Below are positions 55,815 through 64,000 of a stretch of DNA of 64,000 nucleotides, piece after piece. The notes beneath the pieces were generated by a model. That model saw nothing but the letters and a program-made list of their open reading frames with translations, was not told where the DNA came from and made no database searches. Where the stretch lies: NCBI RefSeq assembly GCF_036858155.1, contig NZ_JAAEJX010000005.1, forward strand, positions 21,832-85,831. The letters are read 5' to 3'. This DNA is from Liberibacter brunswickensis (GTDB lineage Bacteria; Pseudomonadota; Alphaproteobacteria; Rhizobiales; Rhizobiaceae). The position numbers and the translations under genes were made by a program. Numbering within the stretch: position 1 is the stretch's first letter; each line of letters starts with the position of its first letter.

Positions 55815-56708
55815 ATGTTACAAACTAGTCAAGCACAGCATACAATTGCAGATCATATTATTATTAAAGGAATAGGAGTTCATTCTGGTAAAACAACTAT
55901 TTTAAAATTATTTCCTGCACCAGAAGGATCAGGAATATTATTTAAGTCTATGAAATTAGGAAGTAGTAGTACAACTTTATTAGCTTTATGGAATAATGTT
56001 GCTGATACTTCTTTAAGTACAACTATAAGATCTTCTTCCTTTGAAATTCATACTATTGAACATTTGATGGCAGCACTATATGCCTACGGCATTGATAATG
56101 TTATCATCGAAATTGATGGGATAGAAATTCCCATTATGGATGGAAGTGCTATATCCTTTGTAGAATGTATAGAGCGTGTTGGTATAAAAAAACTAAAAGA
56201 TAAGCGCCGTTATTTGCGTATTCTTAAACATATTCGCGTTACCAATGATAAATCTTGGGCAGAATTTATTCCTCATTCTTCTATGCGCTTTGAAATATCT
56301 ATTGAATTTGATAGTAAATTAATAGGTTTCCAACAATGGAAAGGAAATTTATCTGCCAAGGTATTCTGTGACGAGATTTGTTCTGCTCGTACCTTTGGTT
56401 TTTTACGAGATGTTGATCGCTATAAAAAAGCAGGTTGTGCTTTGGGGTCATGTTTGGAAAATAGTATTGTTATTTCTGATGATGATAAAGTTATAAATAG
56501 CGGAGGATTAAGGTATTCAGGTCAGGAATTTGTTCGTCATAAGACAATGGATGCAATCGGTGATATAGCTTTATCAGGATATCTCGTGATAGGATGTTAT
56601 CGTGCCCATCGAGTAAGTCATAAGATTAATCATATGGCTTTGTGTGCTCTATTTGCAGATAAAAGTGCCTATGAAATTGTAGATAGCTCTAAGTTATATG
56701 GTTGTTAG
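55815..56708 (+). CDS. lpxC: UDP-3-O-acyl-N-acetylglucosamine deacetylase
   Basis: LpxC is the committed, zinc-dependent step of lipid A synthesis. 297 residues: GIGVHSGK, zinc ligand His in HTIEHLMAALYAYGIDNV, and the second site HKTMDAIGDIALSGY supplying His and Asp; the catalytic His is in YRAHRVSHKINH. SARTFGF is also conserved. It shows that lipid A is still made. Placed after ftsZ as in many Gram-negatives. Confidence 0.95.
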   Translation: MLQTSQAQHTIADHIIIKGIGVHSGKTTILKLFPAPEGSGILFKSMKLGSSSTTLLALWNNVADTSLSTTIRSSSFEIHTIEHLMAALYAYGIDNVIIEIDGIEIPIMDGSAISFVECIERVGIKKLKDKRRYLRILKHIRVTNDKSWAEFIPHSSMRFEISIEFDSKLIGFQQWKGNLSAKVFCDEICSARTFGFLRDVDRYKKAGCALGSCLENSIVISDDDKVINSGGLRYSGQEFVRHKTMDAIGDIALSGYLVIGCYRAHRVSHKINHMALCALFADKSAYEIVDSSKLYGC

Positions 56709-56833
56709 TGAAGAATATTACTTGGATATTTAAATGTAGTATTAGTTGATTTATGGGTTATTTTTGATTAGTCTGATTCTTTAAATAGTACTTAGTGTAG
56801 ATATTTTTATTTTTCGAAGAGTGAGCACCTTAG

Positions 56834-57610
56834 TTGTATAAATTTGCTTTAACTATATTTTTTACTAGTACCTTGTTACTTTTGGTGAGTTGTAAAAAAC
56901 AATTCACCGATGATTATTCTCTTGGCGCAGTTGTAAATGTTAAATATCAACGTGATTCTTATGAGAGAGCGGTAAGATTAATAAAAGAGCAAGATTTTGA
57001 ACAATCATATAAGATTTTTATTGGAATTGTAAAAGATTTACCATTTTCTAATGTATCTCGTAAAGCTTTATTGATGGCTGCGTTCTCTGAATATAGTGCA
57101 GGGAAATACCAAAACTCTGCTACGATTGGAGAACAATATATTGATCAATATTCAGAATCACAAGATATTGATTACGTATATTATCTTGTTGGAATGTCTT
57201 ATCTTAATTTGATACGTGATGTGTATTATGATCAAAGACCTACATATTTAATGTTAGAGTATATGGGTCAAATTGTTTCAAAATATAAAAATTCTCCTTA
57301 TTTCAATGGTGCTAAATTTTATGTTTCTGTTGGTAGAAATCAATTGGCTGCCAAGGAAATGGAGATAGGAATTTATTATATGAAACAAGAAGAATATGAA
57401 TCTGCTGTTCTAAGATTTCAATCTTTAATTTCAAATTATTCTGATACAGAACAAGTAGAAGAGGCAATGGTTAGACTTATAGAGGCTTATTATTCTCTTG
57501 ATCTAATTGATGAGGCAAGAGATATGTTTGGTGCTATGCAAAAATGTTATCCGCAGGGTTACTGGTCTAAATATGCTGGAAAACTTGTTCAATCGAAGAA
57601 CACAAACTAA
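56834..57610 (+). CDS. bamD: Outer-membrane assembly lipoprotein BamD
   Basis: BamD is the essential lipoprotein partner of BamA in folding outer-membrane proteins. 258 residues: a signal with lipobox LLVSC (Cys 20) and five TPR-like repeats (for example AVRLIKEQDFEQSYKIF and GIYYMKQEEYESAVLRF). Start TTG 56834 is needed to include the signal peptide; there is no in-frame ATG before it. Position between lpxC and recN is the normal rhizobial order. Confidence 0.9.
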   Translation: MYKFALTIFFTSTLLLLVSCKKQFTDDYSLGAVVNVKYQRDSYERAVRLIKEQDFEQSYKIFIGIVKDLPFSNVSRKALLMAAFSEYSAGKYQNSATIGEQYIDQYSESQDIDYVYYLVGMSYLNLIRDVYYDQRPTYLMLEYMGQIVSKYKNSPYFNGAKFYVSVGRNQLAAKEMEIGIYYMKQEEYESAVLRFQSLISNYSDTEQVEEAMVRLIEAYYSLDLIDEARDMFGAMQKCYPQGYWSKYAGKLVQSKNTN

Positions 57611-57653
57611 TGGTATCCCTAATCATTTGATTTTTTAAGTATAGTTTGTTCTT

Positions 57654-59330
57654 ATGCTGAAGCATCTTTCAATTAGTAATATTGTGCTTATAGATATTTT
57701 AGATATCGATTTTTCTGCAGGATTATCCATATTAAGTGGTGAAACTGGGTCAGGGAAATCTGTCTTATTAGATGCTTTATTGTTGGTAACTGGAGGAAGA
57801 GGCGATGGTGCATTAGTTCGTCGTCATTCGGACAAAGGTCAAGTTACTGCTATTTTTGATTTTCCTCGTGTTCAAGAATTGGAAAATTTATTCAAAGAAT
57901 CTAATATTACTATTGAAGATTGTATTGTTTTACGTCGTGTGCAATTTCCTGATGGAAAAACCAAAGCCTATGTGAATGAGCAGTTAGTAAGTGTTAATTT
58001 TATGCGGGCTATAGGATCTTTTTTAATAGATATTCATAGTCAGCATTCAGATCGTGCTTTGCTTGATGTCAGTGGTCATCGAAGAATACTTGATTCTTAT
58101 GCTAATATTGAGCTCTCTCTTAATAAACTTAGAACACTATACCGTAATTTGTGTCACGCTTCGGATGCTTTGAAAGATTATAAAGAACGAAGAGCAAATT
58201 CTTCTCAGGATGTTGAATTTTTGAAATTTGCAGTAGAAGAATTACAAGCCCTTGCAGTACAGCCAGGAGAAGAAAATGAATTAGTAGAAATGCGTTCTAA
58301 ACTATTAAAAAAAGAGCGTCTTGCTGTTGAATTATCAAGTATTATCAATGAGTTTCAACAATCTTCTTCTCCTACTTCAATCATATCATCCATGTTACGT
58401 AAACTAGAGCGCAAAGGGTCTGAATTTCATGATTTATTAAATAAAAGTATTTCTTTTTTAAATGAGGCACAAGAGAATTTATCTGATGCTCAGCATGAAA
58501 TAGAAAATAGTTTTTCAGAAGTTCAATATGATGTTCAAGAATTAGAAAATATTGAAGAACGTCTTTTTTCATTGCGAGCAATGAGCCGTAAGTATTCTGT
58601 TACTATTGATCAGTTACCTGAGTTAGAAAAGAAAATGGTAGAAGATCTTGCTGATATTGGTAGAGGAAATGAAAAAATTGTTTTTTTAGAACAAGCTCTT
58701 GATGAAGCTAGAAAAAATTATGATTATGCTGCAAAAAATATTTCTGTAACACGTCATAAATTTGCCAAAGTATTAGAAAAAAAAGTTATGGAAGAAATGC
58801 CTGCTTTAAAATTAGAAAATGTGTTTTTTAAGGTAAATATTACATCAGATATACAAGATATTTCTGCTGATGGAATTGATAGGGTAGAATTTTATGTTCA
58901 AACTAATATAGGAGAAGGTTTTGGGCCTTTGATGAAATTAGCATCAGGTGGGGAATTATCGCGATTTTTATTAGCCTTAAAAGTAGTTTTAGTTGATCAA
59001 GGATCAATTCCTACTTTAGTGTTCGATGAAGTAGATTCAGGGATAGGAGGAGCTGTTGCAGATGCTATTGGATATCGCTTAAAGCAATTATCAAAAAAAA
59101 TACAGTTATTGGCTATAACACATGCACCTCAAGTGGCTGCACGTGCTGATAAGCATTTTCTTGTCTATAAAAAAAATCAACCAGATAATGTTATGCAGAG
59201 AGTAAAGACATATATTGAAGTTCTTAGCCCACAAGAACGTCGTGAAGAAATTGCTAGGATGCTTGCTGGAAGTCATGTTACCGAAGAAGCAAGAGCTGCT
59301 GCAGAAATGCTTTTAGAATTGTCTAAATAA
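57654..59330 (+). CDS. recN: DNA repair protein RecN
   Basis: RecN is an SMC-like ATPase acting in recombinational double-strand break repair. 558 residues: Walker A GETGSGKSVLLDALLL near residue 32, long coiled-coil arms (about 150-350), signature LASGGELSRFLLAL and Walker B/D-loop VFDEVDSGIGG near 460, switch His in ITHAPQVA. Complete. It follows bamD by 43 bp. Confidence 0.95.
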   Translation: MLKHLSISNIVLIDILDIDFSAGLSILSGETGSGKSVLLDALLLVTGGRGDGALVRRHSDKGQVTAIFDFPRVQELENLFKESNITIEDCIVLRRVQFPDGKTKAYVNEQLVSVNFMRAIGSFLIDIHSQHSDRALLDVSGHRRILDSYANIELSLNKLRTLYRNLCHASDALKDYKERRANSSQDVEFLKFAVEELQALAVQPGEENELVEMRSKLLKKERLAVELSSIINEFQQSSSPTSIISSMLRKLERKGSEFHDLLNKSISFLNEAQENLSDAQHEIENSFSEVQYDVQELENIEERLFSLRAMSRKYSVTIDQLPELEKKMVEDLADIGRGNEKIVFLEQALDEARKNYDYAAKNISVTRHKFAKVLEKKVMEEMPALKLENVFFKVNITSDIQDISADGIDRVEFYVQTNIGEGFGPLMKLASGGELSRFLLALKVVLVDQGSIPTLVFDEVDSGIGGAVADAIGYRLKQLSKKIQLLAITHAPQVAARADKHFLVYKKNQPDNVMQRVKTYIEVLSPQERREEIARMLAGSHVTEEARAAAEMLLELSK

Positions 59331-59413
59331 AAAATAATTCATTTCTTTTTATATTCATACACATATATTTATAAAAATTGTTCTTAATTTTGGAAAACTT
59401 TGGATATTAAATA

Positions 59414-61585
59414 ATGAAAAACCATAAATTTATTCCAATAGCCGAATTGAGTATTGAACAAGCTAAAAAAGAGTTATCTTCTCTTGAACTGGATATTTCA
59501 TATCATGATGATCTTTATCATTATCATTCAAAACCTCAGATATCAGATTTTGAATATGATTTATTAACAGAGCGTCGCGATGCTATTGCAAGAGCTTTTC
59601 CTGATTTAGCACGATTTGAAAATCCTAATGGTCCTCTAAATAAAATAGGAGGAGAAGCAGATCTAATTTTATTTAAAATTAATCATTCGATTCCAATGTT
59701 ATCATCAGAAAAGGCTTTTACTACAGAAGATATCAATAATTTCATAAATAAAATTTATCGTTTTTTCAACAAGGAGGTTGATAATAGCATTTTTTTTACT
59801 CTTGAACCTAAAATTGACGGAGTAGCAATTAGTATAAGATATGAAAAGGGTAAATTTGTTCATGCTGCTCTTCGTGGTGATGGTTATATAGGAGAAGATG
59901 TCAGTGCTCATATTCATTCTATTTCTTCTAAGATTATTCCCAAAAATTTGCTATTAAAAGTTCCAGAAATTTTAGAAGTTCGTGGTGAAATTTACATAGC
60001 AAAAAATGATTTTCTTGATCTTAATGATGAAATGATTTCTCTCAAACGAAAACCTTATGCTACTCCTAGAAATACGGCTTCTGGCTTGTTACGTTGTCTA
60101 AATCCTACTAATATTAATCGATATTTGAATTTTTTTGTCCATGGAATAGGAAAAACATCTGATGTTTTTGCAGAAAGTCAGTATGAAATGTTGCAAAAGA
60201 TGCAGGATTTAGGTTTTCATGTCAGTAATAACATTTGCCAAGCAAACAATTTAAATGGCATTCTATCTTATTATAAAGAGATGGAATTAATACGTTCTTC
60301 TCTTCCGTATGATATAGACGGAGTAGTTTATAAAGTAGATGATTTTTCTTTGCAAAAACAATTAGGAGAACGTTCAAGAAGTCCACGTTGGATGATATCG
60401 CATAAACTCGAAGGATTACAATCGTGCACTCGTCTTTTAGATATTGATATTCAGATTGGTCGTACTGGTATTCTTACTCCAGTAGCTCGTCTTGAACCAG
60501 TAAATATAGGTGGGGTTTTTATAACCAATGCGACATTGCATAATGAAGATTACATAAAAGGGTTAGATTCATCTGGTAAAGTAATTCGCGAAGGAAGAGA
60601 TATTCGAATAGGGGATATGATACTTGTCAAAAGGGCAGGAGATGTTATACCAAAAGTTTTTGATGTCATCATTGAAAAAAGACCTATTAATGCCAAAGAG
60701 TTTTCTTTCCCATCTTCTTGTCCTGTCTGTAAAAGTAAGGTAGTTCGTGATTTAAACATTAAAACAGGAAAATTTGTTGCTGCACATCGTTGTACTGGAG
60801 GACTTATATGTTCAGCCCAACAATTAGAACATCTCAAACATTTCGTATCGCAAGATTCTTTTAACATAGTAGGGTTAGGGAAAAAACAGCTTGATTTTTT
60901 ATTTAAATCAGAAGATCCTTCTCTTTCTATTAAGATGCCAGCTGATATTTTTACTTTACAGCGTCGTCAACAAACTGCAACTAAAAAACTTGAATATTTT
61001 CAAGGTTTTGGATACGTAAGTGTATCTAAACTCTACGATGCTATTAATAAAAGACGCGATATTTCTTTGCATAGATTTATTTTTTCTTTAGGTATTAGAC
61101 ACGTCGGGATAGAAATTGCCAGATCTATAGCAGAGCACTATCGTTCTTATCAAAATTTTAAAAATGAAATAAATAATATTATAGCAAATAAAGATAATTC
61201 ATGGTTTTCTTTAAAAAAAGTACCTTTGATAGGAGATATAGTAGCTCAGGAGATTGTAGAATTTTATCAGAATCCTGTATATGTTAGTGCTATAGATGAT
61301 CTATTAAATGAAGTTAATCCTTCTGTCCTGAATAGTAATGAAGAAAATTTTAGCACTTCTATTTTTAATAATAAGAAAGTAGTATTTACTGGAACCCTTC
61401 AGAAAATTAAACGTAATAAAGCTAAAGAATATGTTGAAAGGTTAGGTGCTACAGTATCTAATACTATTTCGCAGCATACTAATATTGTTATTGTTGGTGA
61501 AAACCCTGGATCAAAATTAGATAAAGCACGTAAATTAGGTATTGAAATAATGAATGAAGAGCATTTTTTATCTTCATTACGATAA
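59414..61585 (+). CDS. ligA: NAD-dependent DNA ligase
   Basis: LigA seals nicks in replication and repair. 723 residues: adenylation domain with the nucleotide-attaching Lys in EPKIDGVAISI, EVRGEIY and DIDGVVYKVDD; OB-fold (ITNATLHNEDYI); a Cys4 zinc finger (CPVC ... RCTGGLIC); helix-hairpin-helix repeats (about 490-610); and a BRCT domain at the end (KKVVFTGTL). All parts are intact. Last gene of the plus-strand cluster. Confidence 0.96.
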   Translation: MKNHKFIPIAELSIEQAKKELSSLELDISYHDDLYHYHSKPQISDFEYDLLTERRDAIARAFPDLARFENPNGPLNKIGGEADLILFKINHSIPMLSSEKAFTTEDINNFINKIYRFFNKEVDNSIFFTLEPKIDGVAISIRYEKGKFVHAALRGDGYIGEDVSAHIHSISSKIIPKNLLLKVPEILEVRGEIYIAKNDFLDLNDEMISLKRKPYATPRNTASGLLRCLNPTNINRYLNFFVHGIGKTSDVFAESQYEMLQKMQDLGFHVSNNICQANNLNGILSYYKEMELIRSSLPYDIDGVVYKVDDFSLQKQLGERSRSPRWMISHKLEGLQSCTRLLDIDIQIGRTGILTPVARLEPVNIGGVFITNATLHNEDYIKGLDSSGKVIREGRDIRIGDMILVKRAGDVIPKVFDVIIEKRPINAKEFSFPSSCPVCKSKVVRDLNIKTGKFVAAHRCTGGLICSAQQLEHLKHFVSQDSFNIVGLGKKQLDFLFKSEDPSLSIKMPADIFTLQRRQQTATKKLEYFQGFGYVSVSKLYDAINKRRDISLHRFIFSLGIRHVGIEIARSIAEHYRSYQNFKNEINNIIANKDNSWFSLKKVPLIGDIVAQEIVEFYQNPVYVSAIDDLLNEVNPSVLNSNEENFSTSIFNNKKVVFTGTLQKIKRNKAKEYVERLGATVSNTISQHTNIVIVGENPGSKLDKARKLGIEIMNEEHFLSSLR

Positions 61586-61629
61586 TCTAAAATCCCCATG
61601 TTAACTAAATGATGATTTTTAAAATAATG

Positions 61630-61662
61630 AAGTAACTTATAGATTCCTTATATAAGTTACTT
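61630..61662. terminator. Bidirectional terminator between ligA and the symporter
   Basis: A 12-bp inverted repeat (AAGTAACTTATA at 61630-61641 with its complement at 61651-61662) and a 9-nt loop lie between the convergent genes. The stem is AT-rich but perfect, and T or A runs flank it, so it probably ends both transcripts. Confidence 0.6.
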
Positions 61663-61707
61663 TCATAATATTTTATTGTTATATGATACTTTTATTTGAA
61701 AAATTTA

Positions 61708-62967
61708 TTATACAACATCACTTTTTACAATTTCATTTTCATTTTCAACATATGAATCCGTATAATTTTTATTTACTATAACAGTTACACAAGAATCAGA
61801 CCAAACATTTAATGAAGTTTCTAACATATCTAATATACTATAAAATGGTAAAATCATGCCCATTATATCAATTGGTATGCCCATATTTGTTAGTAAACTT
61901 GCAGTTAAGAAAAAACATCCCATTGGTACTCCTGCATTACCAATCGCAGCGAGAGAAGCTATTAGAACGCATAAAAACGTAGTTGGGAATACTATTTCTA
62001 TAACGTTATTTTGCATTACATAAAGCATTGTTATGCATATAAAAGCAGCACAACCATTCATGTTAACAGAGGTACAAAAAGGTAAGATAGACCTACTGAC
62101 TTGAGGATCAACATTTAGATTTTCCTCTGCAGATTTCATTGTTACAGGCAAAGTACCCGCTGAAGATTTAGAGAAAAAAGCTACAATTAACGCAGGGAAC
62201 ATTCCTTTGAACACGGTAAGAGGATTAAAACCTTTGATATACAATATTATCGGTAATACAATAATTCCCTGTGTAAGATTAGCTAAAATTATTACTGATA
62301 AATATTCTCCTAATCCTGATACGTTGAGTCCTTTTTTAAATTGTAAAATCGTGACAGCAATAAAACCACTTAAAGCAATTGGAATTATTTTCATAATCCA
62401 ATTGGTTATCGTTAGAAATATACTATGGATTCCTTCGATAATAATAACAGTAGAACGTTTTATATTCTTATCTTTTATAAAATGAGTAGCTATGCCTATA
62501 GCACCAGAAATAAGCAAAATGCTTATAACCTGACTTTCTAAAAATGGAGATATAATATTACTGGGAATTAAGCTCTCAATATATTGCAGATAACTACCTT
62601 GGTGAATCACAATAGGTTCTGCTGGCTTTATGATCATGTTAGAAGGAGAAATTATCTTATACATGAATAATGCAACACATCCTGCTAACAACGTTGTCAA
62701 AATTGTATAAAATACGGTTTTACCCCATAATTTTATCATTCCTTTTTCGGGAGAACATTTAGAAAAACTTACAATTAAAGATAATGATATCAATGGCAGA
62801 CTGATAAATTTAAAAATTCTAATAAAAATATTTACAATAAATTCAGCTATTTCATTTAGTATAGCGTAATGACTCATGCCGAAAAATATTCCAATCAGCA
62901 CTGAGGATAAGTACAAGAGATAAGTTTTTTGTTTTTTATTAAGTGTAACCATTCCGTTCAAAAGCAC
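61708..62967 (-). CDS. Dicarboxylate/amino acid:cation symporter (DAACS family)
   Basis: A 419-residue inner-membrane carrier with about eight helices and two hairpins. Characteristic parts are AFFSKSSAGTLPVTM (Ser-rich HP1 tip), SVNMNGCAAFICI (NMDGTA-like motif, with NMNGCA here), and AAIGNAGVPMG (HP2). The family imports C4-dicarboxylates, glutamate, serine or cystine with Na+ or H+. The Asp-to-Asn and Thr-to-Cys changes in the NMDGT motif are seen in SstT/TcyP-like branches, so the substrate is uncertain. Start GTG 62967 has GAGGAG at good distance. Confidence 0.85.
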   Translation of the reverse strand: MLLNGMVTLNKKQKTYLLYLSSVLIGIFFGMSHYAILNEIAEFIVNIFIRIFKFISLPLISLSLIVSFSKCSPEKGMIKLWGKTVFYTILTTLLAGCVALFMYKIISPSNMIIKPAEPIVIHQGSYLQYIESLIPSNIISPFLESQVISILLISGAIGIATHFIKDKNIKRSTVIIIEGIHSIFLTITNWIMKIIPIALSGFIAVTILQFKKGLNVSGLGEYLSVIILANLTQGIIVLPIILYIKGFNPLTVFKGMFPALIVAFFSKSSAGTLPVTMKSAEENLNVDPQVSRSILPFCTSVNMNGCAAFICITMLYVMQNNVIEIVFPTTFLCVLIASLAAIGNAGVPMGCFFLTASLLTNMGIPIDIMGMILPFYSILDMLETSLNVWSDSCVTVIVNKNYTDSYVENENEIVKSDVV

Positions 62968-62978
62968 TTTTTTTCTCC

Positions 62979-63076
62979 TCTTCTTATATCAATAAGATAT
63001 ATACTATGGAATATTGATATAACAAATCTTCTTATATCAATAAGATATATACTATGGAATATTGATATAACAAATC
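62979..63076. repeat. 48-bp tandem repeat (two copies) with internal palindrome
   Basis: The 48-bp unit (starting TCTTCTTATATC) occurs twice without change at 62979-63026 and 63027-63074, plus two extra bases. Each unit holds an 11-bp perfect inverted repeat, TTATATCAATA and TATTGATATAA, separated by 17 bp. It begins 12 bp upstream of the symporter start codon, so the two palindromes lie in its promoter or 5' leader and could be operators. Confidence 0.85.
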
Positions 63077-63574
63077 ATGAAAACAAAAACATAGCAAAGA
63101 GTATATAAACAAAAAAATATCAAAAAGATATATAGTCATCAAGTTTTTTTAGTACGAAATCTTATGCATCATAAAAAAATATAGTGAACTTGTACGTACT
63201 GTAAAACTATTTAATATAAAATGTTTTAAATCGAATTAATTTTATATATGAAATCTTCTGTTATTATACATCATTAGATAATGCTTGGATATAAAACCTG
63301 AGTCACAGGCCAATCCAGTGAACATGACGGTTGCTTGAAAAAACAGCTCTAATCTTTTTTCATAGTATACAATCCATTCTATAATTTCATCATATTGTTT
63401 TTATTAAAACATTAGTATCTTCATATAGATGAAATGTATATAAACAAAGAATCATTATCCCAGATGAGTATCTAAATATTTCATTTTGAATAGGCTATTT
63501 TATAGCATAATCATTCTTTATTCACTATTAGAACAATATATACAACTGATGGGGGAATAGAGTTTTATATAGGT
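63077..63574. other. Intergenic region, about 500 bp
   Basis: AT-rich spacer between the symporter upstream repeats and the broken integrase. It should include the symporter promoter. No ORF, tRNA or att-like repeat found. Confidence 0.4.
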
Positions 63575-64000
63575 TTAAAAACCGCCTTCCTGAGTTTTAG
63601 AGAAGGATATTACCTTTTAGATGTTGATATCCAGCTAGACAAGCATCAGAACATCGTAATTCTGTAAGCAATATAAATTCAAAAGCCAATCTCGGCATAG
63701 TTCCAATTGCCCAATAACTACGGAACTTCTGCATGTCTTCTACTGTCCAAGCTTTAAAACCATCAGTTTTATACCTTGGATTTTCTATGCCAATACATGA
63801 GTTAGTCTCAATATATTCTTGTTTACATGCCCATTTAAACAACGACCTCATTGTGGCTAAAAATTGTAAAGCGGAAGCAGGGGTAGCTTTACGATCTTCC
63901 GTTTTTAATAATTTGCGAAAAGTATAGATCTAAACGTTTTCTTGAATTCAGAGACAAACTCGCCCAATGGGAACTTTTATGATATTTAGCTATCAACCAT
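63575..64000 (-). pseudogene. Tyrosine recombinase/phage integrase, frameshifted and incomplete
   Basis: Three coherent pieces of one integrase are visible. The first, read from the window edge, includes YHKSSHWASLSLNSRKRL. After a one-base shift in an A5 run near 63900 comes TEDRKATPASALQFLATM and on through RSLFKWACKQEYIETNSCIG, FKAWTVEDMQKF and LAFEFILLTELRCSDACLAG (core Arg in the LRCSD box). After a second shift near 63600 comes SLKTQEGGF and a stop. The catalytic C-terminal half with the Tyr is missing, so it is dead. The 5' end lies outside the window. Confidence 0.8.

Noticed and set aside
62979..63076. CRISPR array
   Set aside because: The two units are directly adjacent with no spacer, and no cas genes are near.
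63733..63927. 64-codon plus-strand frame at the right edge
   Set aside because: It is the complement of the clearly recognisable integrase sequence.

Overview
This window is a low-GC piece of a reduced alphaproteobacterial chromosome. Gene families and order are those of Rhizobiales: AapJQMP amino-acid transporter, fused SecDF, PopZ next to ValS, NtrX without the GAFTGA loop, FtsZ with a long linker, and accessory complex I proteins of mitochondrial type. Long AT-rich spacers, prophage debris and many pseudogenes point to a psyllid-borne, phloem-living 'Candidatus Liberibacter'. I infer the genus from this overall picture; the species is not decided here.

Layout. Positions 1-2300 are a decayed phage-like edge: partial ORFs, one with an in-frame amber codon, a defective-looking tRNA-Trp, a small lipoprotein and a double-HTH repressor. 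Positions 2319-9245 are a surface polysaccharide locus: a two-domain glycosyltransferase divergent from rfbC-rfbB-rfbD-rfbA and an RgpF-like gene, which together make dTDP-L-rhamnose and probably build it into a glycan. Positions 9700-24000 are core genes (cation/proton antiporter, secDF, tRNA-Thr, murA, hisS, an outer-membrane efflux lipoprotein, tRNA-Cys, popZ, valS). Positions 24000-28000 are a decaying accessory island holding a broken second copy of the repressor, a band-7-like fragment, fragmented ORFs and a membrane protein frameshifted at a tetranucleotide repeat. tRNA-Arg, an NDUFS4-like gene, tRNA-Pro and the aapJQMP operon (minus strand) follow.

At 33800-35880 a type II restriction-modification pair and the 3' half of an IS1595-type transposase have inserted into the 3' end of an FAD monooxygenase gene. 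This gives an overlapping five-gene chain with an NDUFS6-like zinc-finger gene at its head. Positions 37450-44060 hold an alpha/beta hydrolase, a DUF3126 protein, clpS-clpA, an NDUFAF6-like protein and an NtrX-like regulator whose phospho-acceptor Asp is Asn. Positions 44190-45590 are a tandem cluster of four small lipoproteins; two appear shortened by recent stop codons. gmk and purU converge next, followed by a cold-shock gene and an orphan TadG-like anchor protein.

Positions 50967-61585 are the tail of the division and cell-wall cluster, ddl-ftsQ-ftsA-ftsZ-lpxC-bamD-recN-ligA. The right end has an amino-acid/dicarboxylate symporter, a 48-bp tandem repeat built around a palindrome just upstream of it, and a frameshifted tyrosine integrase that runs off the window. 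Integrase remnants, repressor copies, a tRNA-like fragment and the restriction-modification insertion suggest repeated phage or element entry followed by decay. The most unusual items are the composite monooxygenase/transposase/restriction-modification operon, the altered NtrX, the lipoprotein cluster and the mosaic repressor pair.
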